Source of the DNA: Picochlorum sp. 'celeri'
Lineage: Eukaryota > Chlorophyta > Trebouxiophyceae
Direction of reading: 5' to 3'
NCBI GenBank assembly: GCA_010909725.1
Contig: JAACMV010000016.1
Location: 1,031,501 to 1,095,500, forward strand
Length of the DNA stretch: 64,000 nt
The notes below the pieces were generated by a model that did not search any database, was not told the origin of the DNA, and was given only the letters and a program-made list of their open reading frames with translations. Below are positions 1 to 10,172 of this stretch, in pieces (the first letter of the stretch is position 1; every line of letters starts with the position of its first letter). The position numbers and the translations under genes are program-made.

Positions 1-2020
1 ATTGGACCCTCTGGTGGAGGAGGGAGCCGAGGAGGAGGAGGAGGAGATAATGCAGGATTATGACGCCATGTTTCCCGAGGAAGAGAATCTTTTGGACGTA
101 TTGCTATCGTCGAGTGATGAAGAGGAGGACAGGGATGGCTCAGAGACATCTCCAAAGGGATCAGCAGCAACAGGTCAGCAGGGCGTGCCTGCTGGACACA
201 AGGCGGGAGAGACTCGATCGTCTCCCGCGAAACAAGTGAGCATGGATTCGTCATCACAGCCTATTGCTCGTCGAACGAGGCAGCATGAGAATTTTTCAAA
301 CATTCCAATGGATAATTTGGAAGGATTGTTAACTGTGGATGAGCAGGAGGAGCTTGGTTTTGGAAAGGTTTTTGATGATGAGGAAGAGTACCAAAAATTC
401 TTGGAGGAGTTGAATGTGGAACATGATGAAAACGCTGCTCCAGAGGATTCTGAGGATGAGGATTTTATGCAAGAACTTCGAGAGATGCTGGAGGATCAGA
501 TGGATGCTGGTATTCTGGATCAATCGTTCAATGTGTTTTCAGCTGGAAATTACACGTCTGAAATGCCCATGGAGCAGATTAGTTCCTTATTTCGAAGAAC
601 TAGGAGGAAAAAGGCGAGTGATGTGAAGAAAACAACAGCGGTGCGTCTGCATTTGAGGGTGTGTGTGTTGGTGGTTGTTTACAGCAGCAATCTTATTGAT
701 TGTGTTTGTTGCTTGTGCAGCATCCAAGGAGATCTCGGCGGATTGATAAAAATGACAAGCGATTGTATGCTGCAAAGCTTGCGGCGAGGAGAAATTATTC
801 ACACCCCAATACATCGCAGCACACGTTTTTGAAAGAATGGGATACATTGGCTGTTTTGATGATGGGGGATCCTCAAGCACGCAGTACAGTGCCATTGGAA
901 CAGACTTTCCTTCCATCGGAATTCAAGCCTGGAATGTACGAAGATCTATCTAAACAGGTCGTCTGGAGACAGCCTTTACCAAATATTGTGAGAAAATCGC
1001 ACTCAGAGTTGATTGGACGACAGAAGAAGGATGCTGAGACTGAGCCACAACAGACAATTTCCTACTTTTCAGAAGAACAAAAAATTATGCTCGCCAACCA
1101 TATCAGCGAGCATTTACAGCTGCTGGTGCAAGTATTTTTACTTGGAGCTATGCAAGGGGACGAGAATGTGGTGAAAGAATCAAAGGACATGCTCATCCAG
1201 TTTGTTGGAGAGCAAGGCTCTGAAGAGCCTCTGTACCTGAAAATTATCCGCACCCATTGGAATCGGCCAGGCAGTACTCCATGGAAGCCTTGTATCCATG
1301 AAATTCTTAGTATTGTGGAAACCCACAATTTTGAGACCCCAGACGCGGCTCGAAAACGGAAGAGCAGCAAGGCACTCTGGTCATGCTTACCATATGGACT
1401 CTTGGGGAAACTGGCAAATATTCGGCGCAACTTTTCTCCAGAGAAAGAGCCTGCTGAAATACACTGGAACAGTAGGCTGACGTTCTGTCCCTCTGAAGAT
1501 AGATTGTTAGCTTGGGGTATTCTCAAGTACGTTGTTGGACGTGTTATTATATATCTTTATAGAAGAGATTACAACAATCATGTGTGATGGTGTAGGTATG
1601 CATACGATTGGAAAAAGATACGGGACAATCTTTTGCCGACAAAGACTGTCGATCAACTCTTCATCCGTAAGAAAAACTGCGTCGGGCAGGGCAAAACTGG
1701 AATCATCAAGGTGCGTTTGACACGTCGAGACCCCTACTGTAGCATATATTGTAGATACCAAGGCATAACGTGTGATGATGCAGGATGTTGTCACCAGTAT
1801 AACCATGCCTCTAACACCGGCAGAAATCAACGTCATCAAGCAAGCGTTGTATTATTATGGTGAAAAAGTAACAGGGAGATGGGAGATTATTTGCAAAAAT
1901 CATCTTCCCTATCGACACCCAAAGTGCCTTGCAAATCTGTGGGCAGAGCATTCAAAAGCCAAACCCACAGTACCATCAAGCAAAGATTACATGATCCGAA
2001 TGGTACCCAAAAATTCATAA
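1..2020 (+). CDS. GON-4-like transcriptional regulator, 3' part (5' end outside window)
   Basis: Four exons, 1-640, 721-1526, 1596-1710 and 1784-2020, with GT-AG introns of 80, 69 and 73 bp, give about 598 residues open at the 5' edge. The N-terminal part is very acidic (runs of E and D). The middle carries a conserved block around MMGDPQARSTVPLEQTFLPS. The second intron interrupts a SANT/Myb-like module typical of GON4L: SEDRLLAWGILK joins YAYDWKKIRDNLLPTKTVDQ, followed by a charged IRKKN helix. A second helical module, LTPAEINVIKQALYYYGEK, follows in the last exon. GON4-family proteins act in nuclear transcriptional repression complexes in animals and have homeodomain-like plant relatives; the role here is inferred. 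A TGTAA polyadenylation-type motif lies at 2045-2049. The family call rests on the SANT-like block and the acidic architecture. Confidence 0.75.
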
Positions 2021-2087
2021 GCACACAGATACCTTTACATGATGTGTAAAGAAGAAATCTTCTTGCGAGTAGAAGAAATTTTTGTGA

Positions 2088-2246
2088 ATGATGTGTAAAG
2101 GGAACAAAGAAAACAAGGCCGAGAAGGCAATCTGTGTGGACCCAGCAGCAACCTGTGCAAAAGTGTGCTGTGGCAACTCAAACGCTGAAAACTGCTACAT
2201 CAAGTCCCTGACGTGCACCTCCACAGGTACCAAGTGTGAATGCTAG
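2088..2246 (+). CDS. Cysteine-rich mini-ORF (52 residues), uncertain
   Basis: An ATG-ATG start at 2088 opens a 52-codon frame ending in TAG at 2244-2246. It holds nine cysteines in a spacing that looks structured (CAKVCCGNSNAENC, then SLTC and TKCEC at the very end). No signal peptide or membrane segment is visible, so it could be the last exon of a Cys-rich secreted protein whose upstream exon I could not place, a free small peptide, or chance. It lies between the GON4-like stop and the WNK start. Unlike the rest of this spacer it has coding-like composition. I do not recognise a family. Confidence 0.3.
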   Translation: MMCKGNKENKAEKAICVDPAATCAKVCCGNSNAENCYIKSLTCTSTGTKCEC

Positions 2247-2731
2247 ACCACGATAGACATACATCGTACAATGCATCCGAGTAGAGAGTCGCAGGTCCTG
2301 CAGATGCAGGACCCCAATTTTGTAAACCCCCTTCCCATCAACGTACACATTTGAAGGGCATAACCAACTCCATGCCCTGTGACACAGCATGCGTGCATGT
2401 ATAGATTCCTCCATAATGCTAGCCTAGATACCTGTTCAAAACGTATTTTATGTCAACATATCGTCTCCGTCAGGTTGTTCCTGAGCCATTCCACCTGAGC
2501 GGCTGCTGCATTGGCATCCTTCAGGCTGGATCGACGTGTTGAAAATTTCACCATTCTGCTTGATTGAGATTGCTTTATATGATTTTTACTATTCAAATTC
2601 TGAATTGAAGTCATCAGATCAGCACAAATCCAGTTTTGAATCGATTTACAAAGGGTCGCTCGAGGGGGTCGTCTGTACGAAGACGCCAGGGTTGGATATT
2701 GAACGTCTTATAGGATATACGCATAGTTACA
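2247..2731. other. Intergenic spacer upstream of the WNK-like gene
   Basis: No convincing gene. Short open frames exist on both strands but have no recognisable protein features. It presumably holds the promoter of the WNK-like gene that starts at 2732. Confidence 0.5.
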
Positions 2732-4143
2732 ATGATTCCTAGTGACACTGAGAGTGATTTAAGGCCTAAAGTTGCCATGAACGGCAACGGAGGTCGTGCG
2801 AATACCAATGACGACGAGGACGTTGTCGTCGAACAGGATCCAGAGGGTACGTTTTCCCTTGTTCTTTGGTGTGTGTTTCAATATAAAGTGACAAAGATTG
2901 CTATGGGAGTGCAGGGAGGTTCTCTCGGTATGGAACTGTGGCTGGCTCTGGCAGATTTAAGACTGTCTACAAGGCATTCGACGAACGACGAGGGGTGGAT
3001 GTTGCGTGGAGTAAGATTGGGGCTCGGGATAACGATTTATCAGTTGATCAGACTGATAGAGTCGCTGAAGAGCTGTCCAATGGCGTAGGTTTGGATCATG
3101 CACACGTGATTAAGATGTATCGGTGTTGGTCAGATCATGAGGCTGAATGCATCAATTCAATTACAGAGTTTTTCACGTCAGGAAATCTGCGTGAATATTG
3201 TCAGAAGCATAAAAAGACCTTGGATATCAAAGCTGTGAAGAAGTGGGGGAGACAGATTCTTCAAGGCCTTTTGTATTTGCATCAACATGATCCCCCTATT
3301 GTGCATGGAGATCTCCGTACGGACAAAATCTACATTAATGGGTACACTGGGGAAATAAAAATAGGTGATTTAGGATTGGCAGAGTTAGCACCTAGAAGGT
3401 TTGAGCCGGGAGTGATGCCAGAGGGTGAGCCCTCTGATCAGTACACCGAGTCGGTTGATGTTTTTGCATTTGGTCTGGTCATGCTCGAGTTAGTGACACG
3501 TACAGTTATTGACAGACGTACTACTGTTTGGAATGATATTCTGGATGCTGTGAAGGATACAGCGGCGAAGGAATTCATCACGAGGTGTCTTGCAAAATCT
3601 GATGAACGGCCCTCTGTGAGTGATTTATTGCGAGATCCCTTCTTGGCGCCACCTGCTCGAAAGGCGACATCGGCTGATCAATTGGAATCCCATCATCCGG
3701 AGAAGCATGATATGGCCATATCTGATGATGGCGTAGCTTCAAAGTCCGAGGAGTGTTTAGGCAAACTGGAAAATACCTTTGATAGTATGGTGAAGCTGTC
3801 ACCAGTGAGGAGGAGCACCGATAAGGAGCATATACGAGCTGAAATATGTGAGGCTGGTAATATCAGGGGAGAGGATTATTTCTTCCAATTTACTGGGAAA
3901 ATCAAAGATGGGAAACTTCATTTCCGATTACATATGCAGTATGAAGGTGATGAAGAAGATGAGGAGCACCAAAATGGAACCTCCAAGACTATTGATTTTA
4001 CCTATGACCCAGAGGAGGACACTCCGGATGAGATTGCCGAAGAAATCAGCTCCGAGTTCAATTTATCGGCAACGGATCAGGATATATGCGCTGCTGCATT
4101 GAAGGAATGGCTTGCAGACCAAGGACCTGACCCTCAACGATGA
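2732..4143 (+). CDS. WNK-family protein kinase, probably catalytically impaired
   Basis: Two exons (2732-2846, 2915-4143; 68-bp intron, phase 1) encode 447 residues. Splicing restores the WNK signature entering the glycine loop, RFSRYGTVAGSGRFKTVYKA. WNKs carry the ATP-anchoring lysine in this loop (here GRFK) instead of strand beta-3 (here VDVAWSKI), and that holds. The catalytic loop reads VHGDLRTDKIYING: the Asp remains, but the HRD Arg is Gly, the loop Lys is Arg and the loop Asn is Lys. The metal Asp is kept (IGDLGLA). The activation segment lacks the GTPEFMAPE-like stretch of plant WNKs (here EPGVMPEGEPSDQYTE). A C-terminal OSR1/PF2-like domain (DYFFQFTGKI to IDFTYDPEEDTPDEIAEEI) is present. 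WNKs regulate ion transport, clock or stress signalling; this copy may be a scaffold. TGTAA follows at 4174-4178. Confidence 0.85.
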
Positions 4144-4344
4144 GGGATGTGTACATGTCCTACATACATATTTTGTAACAATACAGAATATCATTCATAA
4201 GAATAGTAAATCTTTCACAATATCCGTGACAGCATCGTTGCACGACAAAACAGCCAACTGTGTCCCTCGCGATGGACCCTCCTCATTTGTTGACAAAAAG
4301 GACACATCTGCATTCCAACACGACGAGCACCCATCAATTTTTTT

Positions 4345-5312
4345 TCAGAAATTCATCCGGGCATACATACATATAAACCTACCATTCTTCGCCGCTCCAG
4401 GATGCGTCTCCATCATAACTTCGGTTTTTCTTGCCTCTGCATTATTCTCCCCTATCGCATGCCGTACCTTTTTGGCAATCTGCTGAATCTCCTGAATCAC
4501 AATAGAATCCTGCATCTCACCAGTCCCTCTCACCAACGCATCAGCCCAATGATCAGCACGTATGACACGAAGAGCAACCTCATCACTCTCAGTCTTGAAA
4601 AAACAAGACTCCATCTCATAATACTTGTGCGCATGCACACCATAGTCCTCCACCTTTTCCACTGGAATAGACTGATCAGACAAGGACTGTTTCCTTCCCA
4701 CATGGTCCTCCGGATACGTTCTAAAACTCCCAATAGAAATCTTCCCAGTCTTGATCGTCTCGTGAGGATCAATCACCACAGCCAAGAACGGATCCTGATA
4801 CTTTTGATTCACCGTCTGTGTCGACACATCAATACCAGACAACCAACACCCATATCCAGGATGACTATGGTACCATCCAACCACACAATCACTATTTCCA
4901 GACCGCTGTAACGCCTCTAAAAACCGTACAATGTACTCATTCGCCTCCGACTGTGCATTCACCCTCGTCTCTGTCCCTTCAACAGGCAAGGGAAATACAT
5001 TCAACACATGAAACACCTCATCCTCAATCTTCCCCAGCAAGAGACCCATAACCTCCAAATTTCCGCCTGAATTCGCATGAATACCCATTTCTACTACAGC
5101 AGAAGCTGTGAAATTAACCCTGCACGTATCTCAATGATTTCATTTCATGTGTAAAATCGAAAAAAAAAAATTTTCCTTGTTCTAAACCGAGTCAATATTG
5201 CGTACCTCTTAAAGTACTCTACATCCTTTTCCCAAGACCTGTCTCTAGACGACGCTGGATTTATTGCCTGATCCGCAAAGACCCTTTCGGAGGGAGTCAG
5301 ATTCTGCTCCAT
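4345..5312 (-). CDS. CSN5: COP9 signalosome subunit 5 (JAMM deneddylase)
   Basis: Exon 1 is 5312-5206 and exon 2 is 5119-4345, with an 86-bp phase-2 intron, giving 293 residues. Exon 1 encodes an N-terminus ending SWEKDVEYFKR, as in CSN5. Exon 2 carries the full JAMM/MPN+ metalloprotease: glutamate in LEVMGLLLGK, the HSHPGYGCWLSGID zinc ligands and the VVIDPHETIKTGKISIGSFR strand. CSN5 removes NEDD8 from cullins as the catalytic subunit of the nuclear COP9 signalosome. The C-terminal region is shorter than the roughly 330-350 residues of animal and plant CSN5. The close relative RPN11 is excluded by the CSN5-type GYGCWLSGID and RTYP motifs. Its stop lies about 200 bp from the convergent WNK-like gene. 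Confidence 0.93.
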
Positions 5313-5404
5313 GTCTCGTGCCTTTTTTTGATTTTATTACCAAAACAGATACTCCTCCATTCTCTCTACACAATGGGTACTTATTATTAACTAACTAACT
5401 AATA

Positions 5405-6247
5405 TTACAAAATCTTTAAAAGCTCGATGTCGAATAGCAGGGTCTTATCCATCATTCCTCGGTTTTGAAGGACAAAATCCAACGATCTCTTCCCAGCAAA
5501 CGACCCAGGCTCTGGGTAATACCCAGAATACCCCGTCTCAGGATACCCAATCTCAGGTGGCACAATAATCCGTCGAATACCTCCAACATGCATTCCTTGC
5601 ACTGCTTCATTGAATGCAGGGATGACCTTGTCATCCCCCACTGTGAATCTAAAAAACTCCTTTTCATCCCCTGTAAATGACCCCCCCTTTGCTTTATTAC
5701 GAGCTTCAAAAATCCTTCCATAATATCCTAGTGTAACACCACTCCAATCAACCACAACCTTGCTCCCCACGGTAGCAATGTCCGCCTGTTTACCAAATAC
5801 AAGGTCCTTGTACTGCAGACCAGAGTCTGTCAAGGTAAAGTCTGGATACCTGCATGACATGGCAAGCAACAGTATGATGAAGACGACTCTTTTTCTTTTT
5901 TAATAAAAAGCAGCAGCATAGTACATACACGGTGCGCGTCTTTCCGTAATTCTTGTCTTTCAGAGCAGGCATCTGTTCCATCATCACCTGACCAGCAGAG
6001 GCAGCAGCAGGTGTCTCCTGTACGAGCAGCAGAGACAGCACTGACGATTCCATCACGAGTCGCCTCCTATATATATATAGTGTCATTAAGTACAATAGTT
6101 GATCAATTATACATCCATCTAGACATGCATGGATCCGTCAACGTACCTGGATGTGAGGTACTGGCGCTGAATTCCATCTCTGCCTTTGTTGTCATGTGTA
6201 GAAACTCTCGCGTTGCCACTCAACGCCACGATTGTCGATGTCATCAT
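5405..6247 (-). CDS. Thylakoid-lumen FKBP-type peptidyl-prolyl isomerase (FKBP18-like)
   Basis: Three exons (6247-6147, 6066-5929, 5849-5405; introns 80 and 79 bp, both phase 2) encode 227 residues. Exon 1 looks like a plastid transit peptide. Exon 2 begins with a twin-arginine-type lumen signal (SRRRLVMESSVLSLLL, then PAAASAG as the AxA cleavage region). The FKBP domain matches the plant lumenal FKBP18 type: SGLQYKDL, VVVDWSGVTLGYYGRIFEAR, VIPAFNEAVQGM, GGIRRIIVPPEIGYP and LLFDIELLKIL. These proteins isomerise prolyl bonds and assist photosynthetic complex assembly in the lumen. The second intron uses a GTATGT donor, giving KTRTVYPDFTLT at the junction. A TGTAA element overlaps the stop codon. 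Confidence 0.9.
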
Positions 6248-6298
6248 GAGAAATATATTACATCCTATAGTGGATAATTTCAAAGGAACAGATACATG

Positions 6299-6964
6299 TC
6301 AGCCAATGACTGAGATTTTGAGAATGTTGATTGGTCTTTTTTCCTTAATCTCGACCAAGGTGAGGACCGACAGGGACCATGCCTGAGGTGCTCCCATGGT
6401 GGAACACGTGAGCATTGTTCTGAATTCCACAATGTAGTACTTGATGTCATCCTTTTGGACCTGGCATGCTGTGATGACGTCGATATCCTGTACTGCCTTT
6501 TCTACTACAGGGTTGCACGCCATGATGAGTTCCTGCATCCCACTGTCTGCATTGTTTGGTATCTTGGTCACATCGGCAAAGGATGTTGTGACCAGTCCTG
6601 CTATTGTTCTTGTATCTTCGTCGTCTGGAGATAGAGTCTGGACGTTGCGATACTGTGTGCTGTTGCTACAGACGCCCATGAGTGTCTCGACAGGTGTGTT
6701 TCTGTTCAATGGAGGTGGCAATAGTGGTGGTGGGCTGCTATCAATGGTTTTGGTGCCGTTGGTCTTTGCTTCAGCGTATACTACTACTACTCCTCGTTCC
6801 ATGGTATATAGTAAAGCTATGCAGTATATTACTATTCCAAGTATACGTGCTGATGGTTGCCGAAAGCCGCATGTTCTCTGATGAGAAGAAGAAGTTGTTG
6901 TATCCTTTTGTGTTCTCATACTACTATAGTTGTTGGTCTCTATACCTTGGGTGAGATTGGCCAT
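6299..6964 (-). CDS. Single-pass membrane or secreted hypothetical protein
   Basis: About 221 residues from the first ATG (6964). A hydrophobic segment near residues 40-58 (ILGIVIYCIALLYTMER follows a basic stretch) is a probable signal anchor or signal peptide. A Pro/Ser linker (SSPPPLLPPPL) and a Cys-containing C-terminal domain follow. The latter has DEDTRTIAGLVTTSF and ITACQVQKDDIKYYIVEF, faintly recalling the strand pattern of cystatin-like folds; this is only an impression. I do not recognise a family. The start could be the later in-frame ATG that begins MRTQKDTTTSS. It lies head-to-tail downstream of the CDC14 gene on the same strand. Confidence 0.6.
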   Translation of the reverse strand: MANLTQGIETNNYSSMRTQKDTTTSSSHQRTCGFRQPSARILGIVIYCIALLYTMERGVVVVYAEAKTNGTKTIDSSPPPLLPPPLNRNTPVETLMGVCSNSTQYRNVQTLSPDDEDTRTIAGLVTTSFADVTKIPNNADSGMQELIMACNPVVEKAVQDIDVITACQVQKDDIKYYIVEFRTMLTCSTMGAPQAWSLSVLTLVEIKEKRPINILKISVIG

Positions 6965-7481
6965 ACGTTTGATGTATGTACAATAATCTGACACGCTCTT
7001 GTCCACTCTATGTATATATTCATTCTGGACGAGGTGTCGTCCGATTTTTTTTCCTCTCTCTATCTCTGTCTTGTTATTCTTCTTCTTCTGCTAGTCTTAT
7101 GCTGCTGTTTCTTCTCTACCACTACTACCACTGCTCGTTCAACTCATACTGCCAGGATAAAATATTCACAGTATCCCTATATACTGTTGATGTTCCTTGA
7201 ATGGTTGGGATTGTTTTCAATGAAGTGCGAATGACGCGGGAAAAATCACAATGTGATCATTCCAAGAATGGCCTGGGAGAAGAAGCTCTCTTTGCCATGG
7301 ATATTAATTTCGTTGTACGTTACATATCTGATAGAATATGAATGCAAGCATATGTCTTTTCCAAGACGTGATGATGGAATGGATGCTGAGGAAACAACAT
7401 TATCAGAAGAAGAAGAAAGAAGAACTAGAAGATCTGCCTAGTACACATATATAGTTGCACTATGACTACCTATACAGTATC
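6965..7481. other. Spacer between the CDC14 gene and the membrane-protein gene
   Basis: Pyrimidine-rich on the plus strand around 7040-7130. A 62-codon plus-strand frame at 7253-7441 encodes a short hydrophobic segment (LPWILISLYVTYLIEY) followed by an acidic/basic tail. It has no recognisable relatives and I do not call it a gene. The region should contain the 3' end of CDC14 and the promoter of the 6299-6964 gene. Confidence 0.4.
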
Positions 7482-9200
7482 TCATTGATGCCGTTGCTCT
7501 CTGTAGCTTGATCGATGGGCACTGACTACTGAGCGGAACGCTTCAACAAATGCATTGGCGCCTCTTCCAGCAGCTGCAGCAAAGGCTCCTACTTTGTTGG
7601 TGGCAGTAGTCGTGTTTGTGTCGAGCACCGGTTGAGCTCCGACACTCCAGTCTTCAACTGCGACAGATGCGGCGTGCTGATCCACTGATACACCACTCTT
7701 TTTCTTCTGCGACAGTGCGTCTGATGAATCCATGTCCACCAAAGCTGCCTGATCAAGGTTGACTGCCAGTGGAATCTTTCTGGGTTGTCCATTGGGAGCC
7801 AGTACTCTTTTGGTGGATGATGGAGGCACATGAGTGTTTGGAGCTGCGTGAGTTGGTGTAGTCGCAAGTGTGCTAGAGGTGTCGCTGTACTGCCGTTGCT
7901 CTGGTGAACTCTTCAATGATGGCATGGGGGCAAACGTTGCTGCTTTTTCTGGAGTAGCCAATGCTGCCTTTGCTTTTGAGGTTGCTTCCACGTGCACATG
8001 ATATTGGTTCGAACCGTCGCGTTTGCCTTGTGATTCGGACCTCATGGCTGGGATTCCTTGCGTGTTTGCTCCAGAGGCATTCACATGTCCATCTGGTCTG
8101 CGTCCCATCAGATCAATTGTTCTGGATGTCGCGACAATATTGATGACATTTGGTTTGGAGGAATTCTGAGCAGCTTGGACTATTCCACTTCGAATGATGC
8201 GGCCTTCTTGCCTCAAGAGTGCTGCTTGGTGTAACAGATAATGCTGCTGTGGGCCAATGACAGATCCAGGTCTGCAGACTCTAATATACCCCATGGCCTC
8301 CTCTGCTGTGAAGTCGTAATGCTTCATCATGTAGCAGCAAATTAAGACTCCTGTTCTTCCAAGTCCAGCTTTGCAGTGCACTGCAAGAGCACCAGGCTCG
8401 TTCTCTGCAATATGCAAGAACTTTCTGAGGATGTCATCTGATGGGCATGTGCCGTCCGGGAAATACAAATCGTGATGATTGATCCCATGGGCTGTAAATC
8501 GTGCTCCATCATACATCTTCTTATTCAATCGAACGACAGATGTGATGTTGTTCTTCTTGAAGTAGTCGATGTAGTCCTCTGGTGTGAATGTTCTCCACCC
8601 TCCAAAATACTGTGGCTCTCCATATGGGCCTGCAAAGGCGAGAAATTTGCCAGGTACGATCCAGTTCAAGTCTCCGTTTTCGACTTGCTCATAGAATTCG
8701 TATTCCTCACAGTCGAATACCTCTCCCTTGTGCCAATTGATGAATCCAACCTCCTTGGCCTTTGCCATGCCTTTCAGAATGTCTTCTACAGCAAGAGTAT
8801 ATGATGGAACCCCACACGAAGCATCTCTGAACGAACAGAATGGCTCAAGATGACGAACCACTTCATATGCTCTATCAGGACTCATATTCATGTAGATAAC
8901 CATATAGATGCCCACGAGAACGGCGGCATTGGCCCTCTTGTGAGGATGTGGTCCAACAACAAGATATGCCATTTTCCCCTCCTCTTCCGCCCTGTTCGTC
9001 AGATGATTCATTCGCTGACAAAACTTCCATGTATGAGCAAGATTGCATGGGCCAAAATCGGCGCAAAATGGCTCGTACACGAGATCATGGTCCACCCAAT
9101 AATACAGACTTCCGTCAGGTATGGTTGGAGATGGCTTTGATGGTGTTTTCGTGAAATGCAGGTGCAACAGTCCCGGAATAACTTCTGCTTCTCCGTTCAT
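7482..9200 (-). CDS. CDC14: CDC14-type dual-specificity protein phosphatase
   Basis: Intronless, 572 residues from the ATG at 9200 (MNGEAEVIPGLLHLHF). The N-terminal CDC14 domain is clear (DLVYEPFCADFGPCNLAHTW; HKRANAAVLVGIYMVIY; FEFY-type region VENGDLNWIVPGKFLAF). The catalytic domain contains the P-loop HCKAGLGRTG around residue 274, followed by CRPGSVIGPQQHYL. CDC14 removes CDK-type phosphates in cell-cycle exit, cytokinesis or flagellar and centrosome functions. CDC14 is absent from land plants but kept in many algae. The last 200 or so residues are Ser/Thr/Pro-rich and disordered, as usual for the family. Upstream sequence to 9242 is open but lacks an ATG; I tested an upstream exon and it produced a stop at the junction. 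Confidence 0.93.
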   Translation of the reverse strand: MNGEAEVIPGLLHLHFTKTPSKPSPTIPDGSLYYWVDHDLVYEPFCADFGPCNLAHTWKFCQRMNHLTNRAEEEGKMAYLVVGPHPHKRANAAVLVGIYMVIYMNMSPDRAYEVVRHLEPFCSFRDASCGVPSYTLAVEDILKGMAKAKEVGFINWHKGEVFDCEEYEFYEQVENGDLNWIVPGKFLAFAGPYGEPQYFGGWRTFTPEDYIDYFKKNNITSVVRLNKKMYDGARFTAHGINHHDLYFPDGTCPSDDILRKFLHIAENEPGALAVHCKAGLGRTGVLICCYMMKHYDFTAEEAMGYIRVCRPGSVIGPQQHYLLHQAALLRQEGRIIRSGIVQAAQNSSKPNVINIVATSRTIDLMGRRPDGHVNASGANTQGIPAMRSESQGKRDGSNQYHVHVEATSKAKAALATPEKAATFAPMPSLKSSPEQRQYSDTSSTLATTPTHAAPNTHVPPSSTKRVLAPNGQPRKIPLAVNLDQAALVDMDSSDALSQKKKSGVSVDQHAASVAVEDWSVGAQPVLDTNTTTATNKVGAFAAAAGRGANAFVEAFRSVVSAHRSSYREQRHQ

Positions 9201-10172
9201 GATTGAAATACGCGTATCTCTGCATCGGAATGTACATATCAATGGGTTAATGTTTGGGTCAGTCTCACACTTTGGACAATGTCACCATTCGTCTATCGGT
9301 GCAACGATGCATTTCCCCGATGTGGGGAAAGATAGCATCTTAGCACCCAAAAATTCAATAAAATGGGTATAATAAACTGTCAAAATGACAAGCATGCCCG
9401 AAGCAAGGCTGCAGCGCACCTTTTGGTCAATCTCTCAGAGACAGATCTCGCTTGGCAGTCAAGTATCGGATCGCACGTGCTTAACGATCCAAACCCCAAT
9501 AAAAATACTTTTTATAGTCTCAAAATATTATTTGAGGCACGAGCAAGACTATTCTGCGCAGACTGATCGACTCAACAAGCGAATCTATAGAATGCACCCA
9601 ACTGTGAACGAACTGAATCTATCTACGAACACAACAGCGGTACCTAATTATCCTCAAAATGAAATGTAATTGCACTCATATATAAGAAAGGATAATACTT
9701 AATGGATTGAGCTCGGCCCTTCTGTACATATAACGTCAAGGAGCGAATGCCAAAAATGTCGCGACTCCCGGATCGGTCCGACAATGCGGGCGCCACCGAC
9801 CCTGCAAGGGCAATACACCGCTTCCCCGGTCAGACCTCCCATTGACCGACCTATTTGTGTTCATCAGGTCATCATGTTTTTTTCTTATACCGGGACCAAA
9901 CCTTTTGCTCGCAAGTAGCGAGTAGCTATACAGAGCTCTCCTTTTGCACATTGAAATCGAAATCAGCAGCAGTATGCTATACTATATATATCTGGTGACG
10001 CGCATCTGGGGTTGACCAATACATTGTTGTAGCACCCTAGAGCACTTTTTTGATGGGTGCCATTGCTGTTCGAAAAGAGAAACGCTACTGTGATATGGAC
10101 ACAATCCATACCTAAATATATAATCCATGATACTCATAGAATATTATAGAGGAATTTTCACGCATTGACTGC
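9201..10172. other. Long divergent intergenic region, CDC14 / organellar repeat protein
   Basis: No protein gene recognised. A locally GC-rich block at about 9741-9850 stands out in AT-rich surroundings. On its minus strand a TATATATAG element lies upstream and an ATGATGA...CTGA pair occurs in 9840-9890, so a small non-coding RNA is conceivable but unproven. Both neighbouring promoters must lie here. Confidence 0.4.

Noticed and set aside
2178..2414. 78-codon minus-strand frame in the GON4/WNK spacer
   Set aside because: No domain, motif or splice support; it overlaps the more structured Cys-rich plus-strand frame.
7253..7441. 62-codon small membrane ORF
   Set aside because: Only a hydrophobic stretch; no conservation, promoter or splice evidence, so not called as a gene.
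9243..9400. Possible extra upstream exon of CDC14
   Set aside because: The only good donor/acceptor pair creates a stop codon at the junction, and the ATG at 9200 already gives a complete CDC14 domain.
9736..9951. 71-codon minus-strand frame upstream of CDC14
   Set aside because: Composition follows the local GC-rich block and no protein features are seen.
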